NCBI RefSeq assembly: GCF_020782875.1 | Contig: NZ_JAJGBN010000002.1 | Span: 248,001-312,000, forward strand | DNA from: Allomuricauda sp. M10 | Lineage (GTDB): Bacteria > Bacteroidota > Bacteroidia > Flavobacteriales > Flavobacteriaceae | Direction: 5' to 3' | DNA: 64,000 nucleotides | Shown here: positions 26,785 through 36,277 of the stretch, one piece after another | How the letters are laid out: every line of letters begins with the position of its first letter | Numbering within the stretch: position 1 is the first letter of the stretch | Notes under the pieces: model-generated | Told to the model about the DNA's origin: nothing | Databases searched by the model: none | The model's input: only the letters and a program-made list of their open reading frames with translations | Program-made: the position numbers and the translations under genes

Positions 26785-28046
26785 GCCCGCTTTGCCATGG
26801 TTTTGATGGCGGTCACAAATTGATCCAGTTCGTCTGTAGTGGTAAAAACATTTGGGGTAATCCTACAACCATGAACATTTTCAAAATCGATGGCCACGGT
26901 CCAGACCTTGAATTCATCCAAAAGGGTTTTGGCCATTTCCCTTGGTTTCATGTTTTGTAGTCCCACATTGGCTATCCCACAACTTCTGTGTGGTTCGATT
27001 GGGGTATTGATGACCACATTTTCCACCTCCCGTAATTGATCGCTCCAGTATCGTTGCAGGTAACGCATCCGTTCTTCCTTGCGTTCCAATCCTATCATTT
27101 TCAAGTAATCCGCGGAATCGTTGATGGTCAAATCGGTGTGTACGGGAATGGTACCGGTATGGTTCAACCTTCTGATTTTGGTTAGATCGTTTTCGTGCTC
27201 CGCCAAAAGCGGCCAAATTTTTGGGATGTGTTTTTCAGCCACATACAGCATTCCAGCGCCCAACGGAACGCAAAGCCATTTATGTAGACTGGAACCGTAA
27301 TAATCACAATCCAATTCGACCAGATCTACTTTAATATGCCCCACACAATGTGCACCATCCACCATCACCTCAACACCATGAGAGTGGGCCATGTCGCATA
27401 TTTTTCTGATGGGAAGGATATGTCCGGTGACATTTACCATGTGGCAAACCATCAACAATTTGGTCTTTGGGGTTATCTGCGATTCGTATAGGGAAACAAT
27501 TTCCTCATCGGACTTTGGATGATTGGGAAGGGAGACTTTTTTGCAAACAATGCCGTAACGCTTTTCCATCTGCTCAAAATGGACCTGCATGGCACCATAA
27601 TCCTGAACGGCATAAATGGCCTCATCCCCTTTTTCCCAAGGATAACCACCAATGATCAAATCCAATGACTCTGTAGTATTTCGGGTGATGACCAATTCTT
27701 TTTCAGAACAGTTCACCAACTGTGCCACCCGTGCCGCAGCCTTCATTTTATTCTCCCCTTGAACGGTTCTCATGTAGTAAGATCCTTGGTAGTTCACCTC
27801 TTTCATGTGCTCCACATATTTTTCAAGAATGGGCGTGGGCATAATATTGTAATAACCACTTTCCAGGTTGATGTAATCCGGTTTCAACCTAAAATCCGCA
27901 CGGATCCGTTCCCAAAATTCATCGCTATCCTTATCTAATGGATATGGCATATCAACCTTTGGTTGACCAGGTTCCATTGGCAAAGTAAAAAAGGGAGCGG
28001 CCATGGCAGCGGTTCTCATATATTGCAAGAATTGTCGCTTTTTCAT
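26781..28046 (-). CDS. Class V aminotransferase-fold PLP enzyme, exported
   Basis: A 421-residue PLP-dependent enzyme of the aminotransferase class V family (cysteine desulfurase / isopenicillin N epimerase branch). The PLP-binding lysine is in SSLHKWL (Lys256). TRNTTESLDLIIGGYPW, MVDGAHCVGHIKVDL and HTGTIPVH are family blocks. The N-terminus KKRQFLQYMRTAAMAAPFFTL resembles a Tat-type export signal with a KR instead of an RR pair, which would place the folded holoenzyme in the periplasm. The active-site cysteine loop of true cysteine desulfurases is not apparent, so sulfur transfer is unlikely. Substrate is unknown. Confidence 0.8.
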   Translation of the reverse strand: MKKRQFLQYMRTAAMAAPFFTLPMEPGQPKVDMPYPLDKDSDEFWERIRADFRLKPDYINLESGYYNIMPTPILEKYVEHMKEVNYQGSYYMRTVQGENKMKAAARVAQLVNCSEKELVITRNTTESLDLIIGGYPWEKGDEAIYAVQDYGAMQVHFEQMEKRYGIVCKKVSLPNHPKSDEEIVSLYESQITPKTKLLMVCHMVNVTGHILPIRKICDMAHSHGVEVMVDGAHCVGHIKVDLVELDCDYYGSSLHKWLCVPLGAGMLYVAEKHIPKIWPLLAEHENDLTKIRRLNHTGTIPVHTDLTINDSADYLKMIGLERKEERMRYLQRYWSDQLREVENVVINTPIEPHRSCGIANVGLQNMKPREMAKTLLDEFKVWTVAIDFENVHGCRITPNVFTTTDELDQFVTAIKTMAKRA

Positions 28047-28124
28047 TTGGGTAAACGGTTGATTAAAAAAAGATTGGTAATTTCATTTTCACTTAGCCTC
28101 CAAGATACAACTTAAGCCCTTTGT

Positions 28125-29300
28125 ATGGATGATGTAAAGGTTATTATTGATCAAATTCCCATTCGCTATGATTGGGCATCACACATTATGTTGCTTGGGA
28201 TCGTTCAAGGATTGTTTTTGACCTTGGTCATTTTTTTAAGGGCCAAACGAACCTCCGCTATACACCTTTTCGGTTGGGTCATTTTAATCCAATGTATTGT
28301 TTTTGCGGATGTTTATCTCTGCTATACCGGATTGATGAAATACGTCATCCATTTAAATGATTCCACCGAATTTTTGGTGCTTTTGATTGCCCCAAGCCTT
28401 TATTTCTTTCTGTTCACCTTGTTGGAAAGGCAAGCATTTACCCTCAAAAAACACTGGCCCCATTTGTTGTTACCATTGTTATACCTCTTTTCCCAGATCA
28501 ATTATTACACAAGTCCAGAAGCGGTAAAACTCAACGCCTATTTAGGTGCCTACCACCACAATTTGGGCTTTGTGGACGTGCACGAAGACTTGAACTATTC
28601 CTATCATTTTATTAAGGATAGATTTCGATGGTTGGTACTGGTCAGCTTTACCTTCTATTTTATTCTGACCACCCGATTGGTGTACCACGCCAGTAAAAAG
28701 GGGTTGGTTTCCCCGAAAAATATTAAAGTAGATCGATATAAATTTTCACGCCATACGATTATCGTTTTTTTGATATTAGGGTTGGCCCTGTTCATAGTCT
28801 TTTCCAATTTTGACGATGATGGAGGCGATCACTATTTGGGCGTTTTGGAGACGCTTACCACTTTTATTACCTCCTTTTTTATACTTTCTGAATCCCGTTT
28901 CTTTGAAAAATCTTGGATTTCGGACAAATATGAGACCATGGCCACCGATTCTCTCCAATTTGAATCCATTGAAGATTTTATGGACTCCTCCCAGTATTAC
29001 GCTGATCAAGAAGTTTCTTTAAAAAATGTAGCCGAAAAATTGGATGCGAATGCAAATACGGTTTCCAAATTGATCAATTCCAACACCGGAATGAATTTTA
29101 ACGACTACATCAACCAAAAAAGGATCCTGCTTTCAAAAGAACGGTTATTGGATGATGATTTTTCTCATCTTACCGTGGAGGCTATCGGACAAACCGTTGG
29201 ATTTAATTCAAAATCAGCATTTTACAATGCCTTTAAAAAACATGTCGGGCAATCTCCATCCGCCTATGTAAAAGAAAGAAAGGCCCCGAAAAGGTCCTAA
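28125..29300 (+). CDS. Membrane-anchored AraC-family regulator
   Basis: A 391-residue protein with about seven hydrophobic segments in residues 20-265 (HIMLLGIVQGLFLTLVIFL; FLVLLIAPSLYFFLF; HTIIVFLILGLALFIVFS). A C-terminal AraC/XylS helix-turn-helix pair follows at about 295-385 (SLKNVAEKLDANANTVSKLIN, LTVEAIGQTVGFNSKSAFYNAFKKHVGQSP). It would sense a signal at the inner membrane and bind DNA directly. It is followed, with no visible terminator, by an acyltransferase gene 89 bases away that may be its target (inference). Confidence 0.85.
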   Translation: MDDVKVIIDQIPIRYDWASHIMLLGIVQGLFLTLVIFLRAKRTSAIHLFGWVILIQCIVFADVYLCYTGLMKYVIHLNDSTEFLVLLIAPSLYFFLFTLLERQAFTLKKHWPHLLLPLLYLFSQINYYTSPEAVKLNAYLGAYHHNLGFVDVHEDLNYSYHFIKDRFRWLVLVSFTFYFILTTRLVYHASKKGLVSPKNIKVDRYKFSRHTIIVFLILGLALFIVFSNFDDDGGDHYLGVLETLTTFITSFFILSESRFFEKSWISDKYETMATDSLQFESIEDFMDSSQYYADQEVSLKNVAEKLDANANTVSKLINSNTGMNFNDYINQKRILLSKERLLDDDFSHLTVEAIGQTVGFNSKSAFYNAFKKHVGQSPSAYVKERKAPKRS

Positions 29301-29389
29301 TTTCTCCAAAATTGTAATTCAGGACGTATCCTTCTCCAAAAAATATCGGTTTATCGATGGCTCTTTACAACTTTGGCAAAAACTTTTCA

Positions 29390-30532
29390 ATGATGGAAAA
29401 ACCAATTCGCCGATATGACCTAGACTGGCTTCGTGTAATCGTCTTTGCCCTGCTCATTTTTTACCATGTGGGTATGTTTTTTGTTCCATGGGGATGGCAT
29501 GTTAAGAACAATGTGATCTACGACTGGCTCCGTTGGCCGATGCTGTTCTTGAACCAATGGCGTCTTCCTATTCTATTTGTAATTTCAGGAATGGGCACGT
29601 ACTATGCCCTCGGGAAAAGATCCTGGGGAAAATTCGTTTTGGAACGATTTCTCAGGTTGGGCATTCCATTGATTGTGGGAATGATATTGATCGTTCCCCC
29701 ACAGATCTATTTTGAACGGTTGGCCGATGGTGAGTTCAGTGGATCCTACTATCAATACTTTACCACCATTGCTTTCAAAGGCGTCTATCCCGAAGGGAAC
29801 ATCAGCTGGCACCATTTATGGTTCCTGCCCTATTTGCTTGTTTTTTCATGGATCTTGTCACCTATTTTCTTCTACTTAAGAAAACACAATACCCGTTTCA
29901 TCGATTGGGTCAAAAGAATGATCCGAAAGAGCTGGGGCATTTACATGTTTGTAATTCCCTTGTATTTTGTGGAATCCTTGGTGGAACCTTTTTTTCCTAT
30001 TACCCATGCCTTGGTAGATGATTGGTTCAACTTCATTTTTAGTATTATCCTATTTTTCTATGGTTTTGTGTTGATTGCCACCGGAGATGTTTTTTGGGAA
30101 ACATTGGCTAGAATAAAAAACAAGGCCTTGGCCTTGGGTATCATTGGCTTTACGGGACAATTGATCATCTGGTTATTTTTTGAGGATGGCTATGTGATCC
30201 ATTTTACCGAAGCCATGCTCAAAGTGGTGAATATTTGGTCGTGGATCTTGGTCCTTTTCGCCTATGCCTCCCAATACCTGAACAGACCCAGTAAAGGCAT
30301 TGCCTATGCAAACCGCGCAGTGTATCCTTTCTATATTCTGCATCAGACCATTACAGTGGGAATAGGCTATTACCTGATGAACCTGGAATGGGGATTTTTG
30401 CCAAAAGCCTTCATTATGGTTGTGGGCACATTTGGTCTCAGCTGGTTGATCTACGACCTGATCATCTTAAGGATTCCATTTTTACATCCTTTATTTGGAT
30501 TAAAAGGAAGTAAGAAACCCACTGCAGGTTAA
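29390..30532 (+). CDS. Acyltransferase-3 family integral membrane protein
   Basis: A 380-residue polytopic membrane protein of the acyltransferase-3 (OafA/OpgC-like) family, which O-acylates glycans or other acceptors. The family start RRYDLDWLRVIVFALLIFYH carries the conserved Arg-Asp-Leu-His features. WRLPILFVISGMGTYYAL, WHHLWFLPYLLVFSW and FYILHQTITVGIGYY are further family blocks, spread over about ten hydrophobic segments. The track's earlier ATG at 29357 adds eleven residues and overlaps a TTTG-type promoter-like stretch, so I prefer the ATG at 29390 (or 29393). The acceptor is unknown. Confidence 0.8.
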   Translation: MMEKPIRRYDLDWLRVIVFALLIFYHVGMFFVPWGWHVKNNVIYDWLRWPMLFLNQWRLPILFVISGMGTYYALGKRSWGKFVLERFLRLGIPLIVGMILIVPPQIYFERLADGEFSGSYYQYFTTIAFKGVYPEGNISWHHLWFLPYLLVFSWILSPIFFYLRKHNTRFIDWVKRMIRKSWGIYMFVIPLYFVESLVEPFFPITHALVDDWFNFIFSIILFFYGFVLIATGDVFWETLARIKNKALALGIIGFTGQLIIWLFFEDGYVIHFTEAMLKVVNIWSWILVLFAYASQYLNRPSKGIAYANRAVYPFYILHQTITVGIGYYLMNLEWGFLPKAFIMVVGTFGLSWLIYDLIILRIPFLHPLFGLKGSKKPTAG

Positions 30533-30607
30533 CGATTTAACTACAATTTATCATCTTCATGGCAAGGTATTTGCTACTTTTATCTTTATAAATAGCTCAA
30601 TCTTGCC

Positions 30608-31249
30608 ATGAAAAAGTATGTTTTTGTCTTAATAGGATGTATTTTGGGACTCGCCACTGTGAAGGCCCAATCGGATATTCCCACGACAAAGCCACTGGAA
30701 ATCGGCAAGAGCAATAATCTGGACATCAAGGCGAGTAATCAAGGTACTTCCCTTCGGATGCCATCTTTAATCGATGAGAACTTTGCAGCCAAGAACAACC
30801 AACCGGGCGTTAAAATGTTACCGGATAAAGAGCTATTGCAAGCCGGTTACGACATGGACATCGACCCTAAAGTGGGTGAAAAAGAAAAAAAGGGTTCCAA
30901 GGAACATTTTGGCGATCAATATTTAGGGGATTTTAAAACGGATGCCAAATTTGTGGGCATTGTTTGCCGCGACCACGAATATGTGGATGGCGACCGCATC
31001 AAAATCTATTTGAATGGTGAAGTGGTGGAATACAACCTCCTTTTGACCGGATCTTTCAAAGGTATCAACATTGATTTGACGCAAGGTTTCAACCGCATTG
31101 AGTTTGAAGCCTTGAACCAAGGTTCATCTGGTCCTAATACGGCCCAAGTAGTGGTGACCAATGACAAAGGTGAGGTTATACACAACAACCGATGGAATCT
31201 TTCTACCGGCTCTAAAGCCAGTCTCATTATCATTAAAGAGGGAGAATAA
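30608..31249 (+). CDS. Secreted protein of unknown function
   Basis: A 213-residue protein with a cleavable signal peptide (LGLATVKAQ-S). I do not recognise a named domain. The C-terminal half reads as an immunoglobulin- or lipocalin-like beta fold (KFVGIVCRDHEYVDGDRIKIYLNGEVV, then GFNRIEFEALNQGSSGPNTAQVVV). The N-terminal half is polar and probably flexible. It stands alone between an acyltransferase gene and a convergent gamma-glutamyltransferase gene. The start is well supported by the signal peptide and nothing in it suggests catalysis. Confidence 0.6.
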   Translation: MKKYVFVLIGCILGLATVKAQSDIPTTKPLEIGKSNNLDIKASNQGTSLRMPSLIDENFAAKNNQPGVKMLPDKELLQAGYDMDIDPKVGEKEKKGSKEHFGDQYLGDFKTDAKFVGIVCRDHEYVDGDRIKIYLNGEVVEYNLLLTGSFKGINIDLTQGFNRIEFEALNQGSSGPNTAQVVVTNDKGEVIHNNRWNLSTGSKASLIIIKEGE

Positions 31250-31267
31250 TTACTCCCAAATATTTGA

Positions 31268-32938
31268 TTACTGTACTTTTCCTAAAGTAGTCGGACTTTC
31301 TGCCGTGCCTTCCCAATCGGGGTCCGCAGCTCCTATCCATTTGCCTGTGAGCGTATCCATCATCACTGCATGAACCCTACCAAATCTGCCTGGTTGGTCC
31401 ACTTCTTCTACCATGAAACCATCTTCCTTAAATTGTTTGATATCATCCAACGTCCACGTACCGGGATGGGTTTCGGCCAAAATCAAGGTATCTCCTGTAT
31501 GTACGCGGGCTGCGGCCAAGGCCTTGTTCAAGGGCATCTTTTGATCTAAAACCCTACTGGTTACCTGAGCAACTGCAGTAACGATCCTACTTCCGCCAGC
31601 AGCTCCCAGCACTAAAAAGGGTTTCCCTTTTTTGGTAATGATGAACGGACTGATATGCGAACTTGCCCTTTCCCCAGCTTTCATATCACCGAGATAACCT
31701 CCCAATGTGGCAGCGTATACAAACCCAAGTCCTTCCGTAGCAACTTTTGACCCCATGATGGGACCGAGGGACTGCGTCAAAGCAATCACATTTCCATTGG
31801 CATCCGCCACGGATAAATGGGTGGTATGGCCGTTTTCGGTCCAAGAAGCTGGTCGATCCCAGTTCATGGCAGCCTGTTGGGTTGGGAAGGGCACCATGGC
31901 ATCTGCCAAGGTTTTTGCATATTCCTTTGATGTTAATTTCTTCCCTGCCTCCAAATCTTCTTGACTGTACCGATCTTCATAAGCTTTCACATTAGCTTGG
32001 TACACCAACTCGGCCCAAGTGGTTTCGGGCACATCTGCCAAATCGAAATTTTCAAGAATCTGCAACATCTCAATGGTAATGGCCCCATAAGACGGAATGA
32101 ACAATCCATGAAGACCAAATCCCCTGTACGAGCCTTCTACCATATCGGCATCCCTAGCCTGATACTCTGCCATTGCGGCCATGCTCAAGGTGCCTCCATG
32201 CTTTTGCACATCGTCCACTATTTTTTTCGCGATTGCACCTTCATAAAATACCTTTTCCCCTTCCTTGGCAATCAATTTAAGGGTATTAGCCAAATCCTTT
32301 TGAACCAAACGGCTACCTTCCACATAGGTAGTATCGCCATTTATAAAGTATTTGGAAGTCCCTGTGAATTCTTTGATCTTCTTTATTTCCATGGATTGTC
32401 TCAACGCTTCTCCAGGCAATACCACAAATCCTTCCTCTGCATGCTTTATGGCAGGCTGCATAACGGTTTCCAAATCCAAGGTTCCGTAATCCGACAACAA
32501 TTTTGTCAGACCTTTTACCACACCGGGCACCCCAATGGCCGGGTATCCATATTGACCTTTGGGAGCGGTTTCGGGATTATAATCGATGCCCGCTTGGGTA
32601 GTGGCATCCACCCCTGAAATTTTTCCTTCGGAAGTCATCACAATGGCTTGTAACCTTCCTCCCAAGCCTGACATGCTCGGCTCCACCACTGCTAGCACAA
32701 AGGCTGCAGCTACGGCAGCATCAATGGCATTGCCTCCTTTTTCCAACATCTCCACACCAGCTTCTGTAGCCAACGGATGGGCAGCCGCCACGGCCCCATT
32801 TTCTGAAATGGAAATTTGAGGATCGTTTTCATCCACTATCGTCAAGTTGGGATTGTTTGGTTGCTCTTCGGCTTTCTTTTTACACGAAATGGTTAAAGTG
32901 ATTAGTGCAGAAAGTAGGAATATCGATTTTTTATACAT
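31268..32938 (-). CDS. ggt: Gamma-glutamyltransferase (glutathione hydrolase type), lipoprotein
   Basis: A 556-residue N-terminal-nucleophile hydrolase that releases the gamma-glutamyl group of glutathione and related peptides in the periplasm or at the cell surface. The lipobox is ALITLTISC. The family blocks are GAVAAAHPLATEAGVEMLEKGG, NAIDAAVAAAFVLAVVEP and SGLGG. Autocleavage is expected before the nucleophile Thr372 in GHTTHLSVAD, giving large and small subunits. LGAAGGSRIVTAVAQV closes the site. Length is normal. The acylase gene lies 17 bases upstream on the same strand, so both are probably co-transcribed from its promoter. Confidence 0.9.
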   Translation of the reverse strand: MYKKSIFLLSALITLTISCKKKAEEQPNNPNLTIVDENDPQISISENGAVAAAHPLATEAGVEMLEKGGNAIDAAVAAAFVLAVVEPSMSGLGGRLQAIVMTSEGKISGVDATTQAGIDYNPETAPKGQYGYPAIGVPGVVKGLTKLLSDYGTLDLETVMQPAIKHAEEGFVVLPGEALRQSMEIKKIKEFTGTSKYFINGDTTYVEGSRLVQKDLANTLKLIAKEGEKVFYEGAIAKKIVDDVQKHGGTLSMAAMAEYQARDADMVEGSYRGFGLHGLFIPSYGAITIEMLQILENFDLADVPETTWAELVYQANVKAYEDRYSQEDLEAGKKLTSKEYAKTLADAMVPFPTQQAAMNWDRPASWTENGHTTHLSVADANGNVIALTQSLGPIMGSKVATEGLGFVYAATLGGYLGDMKAGERASSHISPFIITKKGKPFLVLGAAGGSRIVTAVAQVTSRVLDQKMPLNKALAAARVHTGDTLILAETHPGTWTLDDIKQFKEDGFMVEEVDQPGRFGRVHAVMMDTLTGKWIGAADPDWEGTAESPTTLGKVQ

Positions 32939-32955
32939 GGTAGGTAATTTGGTTT

Positions 32956-35127
32956 TTATTGTTTTTCACCTGGGTGATAGGTGGCTTCGGCCCGTTTGAG
33001 CACATCTTCCTTATAATAGGCGGCATCCTTCCATTGAATATCCACATAACGCTGGGCCTGATCATCAAAATGGGGCGAATCGGGATCACCACTCTGACCG
33101 CCTGCCAACATGGTCTTGGCCTTTACCTTATCCCCAAACTCTACCACGGCCACAAAACTGTTGCCCCGTGTACCGTAGATTTTTTTGGTGTTGTTGTCGT
33201 ATCTGGCACCGTATGCAGCCAAAGCTCCCCAGGTACCGCTGGCAAAACCAACAGGTATGCTTGGTTTGGCATCGTCAAAAGCTTGACGGATATCTCCGTT
33301 CAACCTTTGGTAGCGATTCACTTCACCCCAAGGCATTTTCCAAGTTCCGAAATCGGAATTCAATTTGTCCACCGCTTCCTTGAACAAGCTCAACTTTTGG
33401 TCATCGGGCCAATCACTTCCCCAATATTCTACCCATTGCATGGAATACATGCCTTCAGGCCTTTCGGCTTTTGAAAAGCAGAGTGTACCGTAGTAATGGG
33501 CCAAGGTCATCGCCACCGATTCCTTAGAGGTTGTAAAATCCCACTGTCTCAGAGCTTCAATGGGCTCCTTCAATTCTGGTGTGGGATGGGCATCGTAGGC
33601 TTTCACCAAACCAGGCAGCAACATATTGAAGGCAGGCAAATACGGGTCATGTGCCAATTGTATCAAACTGTCCAAGGTATAACCACTTCGCCCTGTCAGC
33701 AATTCAATGGCGTGTATCCCTCTGAAATTTTCTTGATCTCTGGACATGTAATTGGGATAATCTTCCTTTTTCGGGCTGTATTCCAATGCCGATGTATAAG
33801 GTGTCGAGTTGCAATTCTGGATCCACCCGTTTTTGGGATTCAACACTAAAATATTTTCATCTACGGTATGCAATCCTTGCCAATCGGTTTTGGGATTACT
33901 GCCATTCACGGGTTGGTCATAATCAAAAATGGTATCCCGCTTCGGAATAAAATTTCCATGGAAATAAGCAATGTTCCCTTCGGCATCGGCATACACGGTA
34001 TTGTTGGAGGAATTGGTGCGGATATCCATCATTTTTCTAAACCCGGCATACCCATCCTGTTTGGTTCGGATGTAGGATTGTTCCAAGGCTTTTACGGGTT
34101 CCCACATCATGGCAGAGGCCGTCCATTGGCCATCCACTACATGCGTGATGGGCCCGTGATGGGTGCGGTACATGGGGAAGGTTTTCTCTTTGAGTTCCTC
34201 GTCGACCTTGTATTTCAAGGTAACGCTTGTGGAATCCACGGGGCGCAACTCTTCTCCATACTGATAGAACAGTTTTCCATCATTTTTGACCAAAGTTTCC
34301 TTGAATTCATCCATCACATCGGTATAGGTCGACGTATGCATCCAACCTGTTTTTTCGTTGAATCCCTGATACACAAAAAACTGTCCCCAGGTGACAGCGC
34401 CATAGGCGTTCAATCCTTCCTCGCTGACCACATGCACTTCCCCCCGAAAATAAAATGATGTATGTGGGTTGATGAGCAACATGGCATTACCGGATTGGGT
34501 CAAATCCCCAGAAATGGCGATCCCATTTGACCCTTTAGGCTCAGCCATTTCCTCCTTTTTCTTCTGTTGGAGCAATTCCATTTCAGGAATTTCCATGCCA
34601 CTTTCGTAAAACGTCTGGATTTTTTGGGTGGAAATGCGCTCGATATCGCCACCAATGGACCCTTCACTGAAATACATGGGCATCCAAGGTTCAAAGCGGG
34701 TGAGTAATTTCGGTTTCACCTCGGGATGGGTATAGAGGTAGTAATTGATTCCATCTGCAAAGGCATCACAAAGTTGCTTCAACCATTCAGGACTTTTTTC
34801 ATAATTGGCCTTGGCTTCGTCCTCCGTCATGAACAACTTGGCCCGAAGATCACTATAAAGAGCTTCCTCTCCTTCTACTTCCGCCAATCGGCCCGTGGCC
34901 CAGATGTAATTTTGCTCCACCCGGTTAAAATCATCCTCACACTGCGCATACAAGAGTCCAAAAACTGCGTCCGCATCCGTTTTTCCATAAATGTGGGGCA
35001 CTCCGAAATCATCCCTGATGATGGTAATGCCCTTGGCCTTAGCCTCCCATTCCTCAATTTCCGTCTGAGGTTTTTGGGTACACGAAAAGCTTAAAAAAAG
35101 AACTGCGAGAAGCGTAACTGATTTCAT
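32956..35127 (-). CDS. Penicillin acylase family N-terminal-nucleophile hydrolase, lipoprotein
   Basis: A 723-residue lipoprotein (VLFLSFSC) of the penicillin/aculeacin/acyl-homoserine-lactone acylase family. The start of the mature A chain, ITIIRDDFGVPHIYGKTDADAVFGLLYAQCEDDF, is typical. The nucleophile at the start of the B chain is Ser200 in KGSNGIAISG, where the usual Trp after GSN is Gly-Ile. NPHTSFYFRGEVHVV supplies oxyanion-region residues. The family cleaves amide bonds of antibiotics, quorum-sensing lactones or acyl peptides; the substrate here is not known. It is the first gene of a probable two-gene operon with gamma-glutamyltransferase. Confidence 0.88.
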   Translation of the reverse strand: MKSVTLLAVLFLSFSCTQKPQTEIEEWEAKAKGITIIRDDFGVPHIYGKTDADAVFGLLYAQCEDDFNRVEQNYIWATGRLAEVEGEEALYSDLRAKLFMTEDEAKANYEKSPEWLKQLCDAFADGINYYLYTHPEVKPKLLTRFEPWMPMYFSEGSIGGDIERISTQKIQTFYESGMEIPEMELLQQKKKEEMAEPKGSNGIAISGDLTQSGNAMLLINPHTSFYFRGEVHVVSEEGLNAYGAVTWGQFFVYQGFNEKTGWMHTSTYTDVMDEFKETLVKNDGKLFYQYGEELRPVDSTSVTLKYKVDEELKEKTFPMYRTHHGPITHVVDGQWTASAMMWEPVKALEQSYIRTKQDGYAGFRKMMDIRTNSSNNTVYADAEGNIAYFHGNFIPKRDTIFDYDQPVNGSNPKTDWQGLHTVDENILVLNPKNGWIQNCNSTPYTSALEYSPKKEDYPNYMSRDQENFRGIHAIELLTGRSGYTLDSLIQLAHDPYLPAFNMLLPGLVKAYDAHPTPELKEPIEALRQWDFTTSKESVAMTLAHYYGTLCFSKAERPEGMYSMQWVEYWGSDWPDDQKLSLFKEAVDKLNSDFGTWKMPWGEVNRYQRLNGDIRQAFDDAKPSIPVGFASGTWGALAAYGARYDNNTKKIYGTRGNSFVAVVEFGDKVKAKTMLAGGQSGDPDSPHFDDQAQRYVDIQWKDAAYYKEDVLKRAEATYHPGEKQ

Positions 35128-35179
35128 CTTGGGGGTTGGTATTGTTTTCTCCTGTGAAAATAAGGGTTTTCCGTTTCAT

Positions 35180-36214
35180 TTACCAACTACCGCTAGAGCC
35201 ACCTCCGCCAGAACTTCCACCACCACCAGAAAAACTGCTAGAACTTCCGCCGGAACTGGAACCAAAGGAATGGGTCCCGGATGACGAAAAGGTCTTGCTC
35301 ATATAGGTTTTATCGGACTTGAACCAAGATAGCTTGAAGTCTTCCTTGCCCTTGATCCGTATCTTCAAAATGGCCAACAGAATGATGAGAAGGAAAAATC
35401 CGATTATTCCATAAATGAGCCATCCCATGTGGTCAAACAACATTTCCTCGCTAAAGTTGACACCTAAGATAGTTGCCAAAAAGAACAAGGGCACTACGAT
35501 AAAAATCAACCCAAAAACAACTTGCATGAGTCCGGCAAAAATCATGAAGACACCAGGAAAAAGTCCGAGTTTTCCAATTAGGATTCCTCTGAACATTTCA
35601 ATTAATCCAGAATAGCCCTTGTAAAAAATAAAACCACCCGGAACCATAAAAAAGGAAAGGAATACAAAGATCAAGGCATATCCCCACCAAGGGAGTTGGT
35701 TCTCCGCCTCCATTTCCTTGTTGAACTCGGCCAATGCCTCAGGATTTTTCAAGAGTTCGATAATTTGATCAGAAGCGTCATCAAGGCCCCCGAAGTAATC
35801 TTCCTCCTTGAATTTAGGAATCATGGTATTGCGGATGATACGAGACGCCACCGCATCCGTAATGTAAGGTTCCAAACCATAACCCACTTCAATTCGGACC
35901 TCTCGGTCAATTTTGGAAAAGAGGATGAGAATACCATTATCCTTGCCTGCTTGTCCCAACCTGTTTTGATTGAAGGTCCCGTTGGCGTATTCCTCAATAG
36001 TTTCTCCTCCCAACTCCGTAATGGTCAAAATCACCAACTGATTGGTGGTTTCTGTTTCAAAATCGGTGAGCTTGGTCCGTAGGCTTTCTATTTCTTCCGA
36101 AGTGAAAATCCCAGCGTTGTCGGTAACAATTTGGGTGAATTGCGGATATTTTTCTTGGGAAAGCCCCAAAAAGGATTGTAGTACCAAATAGCAGAAAACC
36201 AACGCCTTTCCCAT
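35180..36214 (-). CDS. TPM-domain membrane protein with Gly/Ser-rich tail
   Basis: A 344-residue protein with a signal peptide (LQSFLGLSQ) and an N-terminal TPM (YgcG-type) domain at about 25-165: VTDNAGIFTSEEIESLRTKL, QLVILTITELGG, GILILFSKIDREVRIEVGYGLEPYITD. Several hydrophobic segments follow (about 180-280), with a charged stretch and a low-complexity Ser/Gly tail (GGGSSGGGGSSGSW). Members have been linked to photosystem II repair in plants, but the bacterial role is poorly defined. It stands alone, with about 50 bases to the acylase gene downstream and 63 to the ferredoxin gene. Confidence 0.85.
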   Translation of the reverse strand: MGKALVFCYLVLQSFLGLSQEKYPQFTQIVTDNAGIFTSEEIESLRTKLTDFETETTNQLVILTITELGGETIEEYANGTFNQNRLGQAGKDNGILILFSKIDREVRIEVGYGLEPYITDAVASRIIRNTMIPKFKEEDYFGGLDDASDQIIELLKNPEALAEFNKEMEAENQLPWWGYALIFVFLSFFMVPGGFIFYKGYSGLIEMFRGILIGKLGLFPGVFMIFAGLMQVVFGLIFIVVPLFFLATILGVNFSEEMLFDHMGWLIYGIIGFFLLIILLAILKIRIKGKEDFKLSWFKSDKTYMSKTFSSSGTHSFGSSSGGSSSSFSGGGGSSGGGGSSGSW

Positions 36215-36277
36215 GATCCTAAGATAGGGGAAAGTTTAATCGTCTGCTATTGAAAATGTATGAAAGGGTATTTTGAT

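Noticed and set aside
31238..31255. A GGGAG...CTCCC inverted repeat at the end of the secreted-protein gene as a terminator.
   Set aside because: The stem is only five base pairs with an eight-base AT loop and no T run.
31961..32617. A plus-strand open frame of 218 codons opposite gamma-glutamyltransferase.
   Set aside because: It lies entirely within a gene with a complete catalytic motif set and has no recognisable features.
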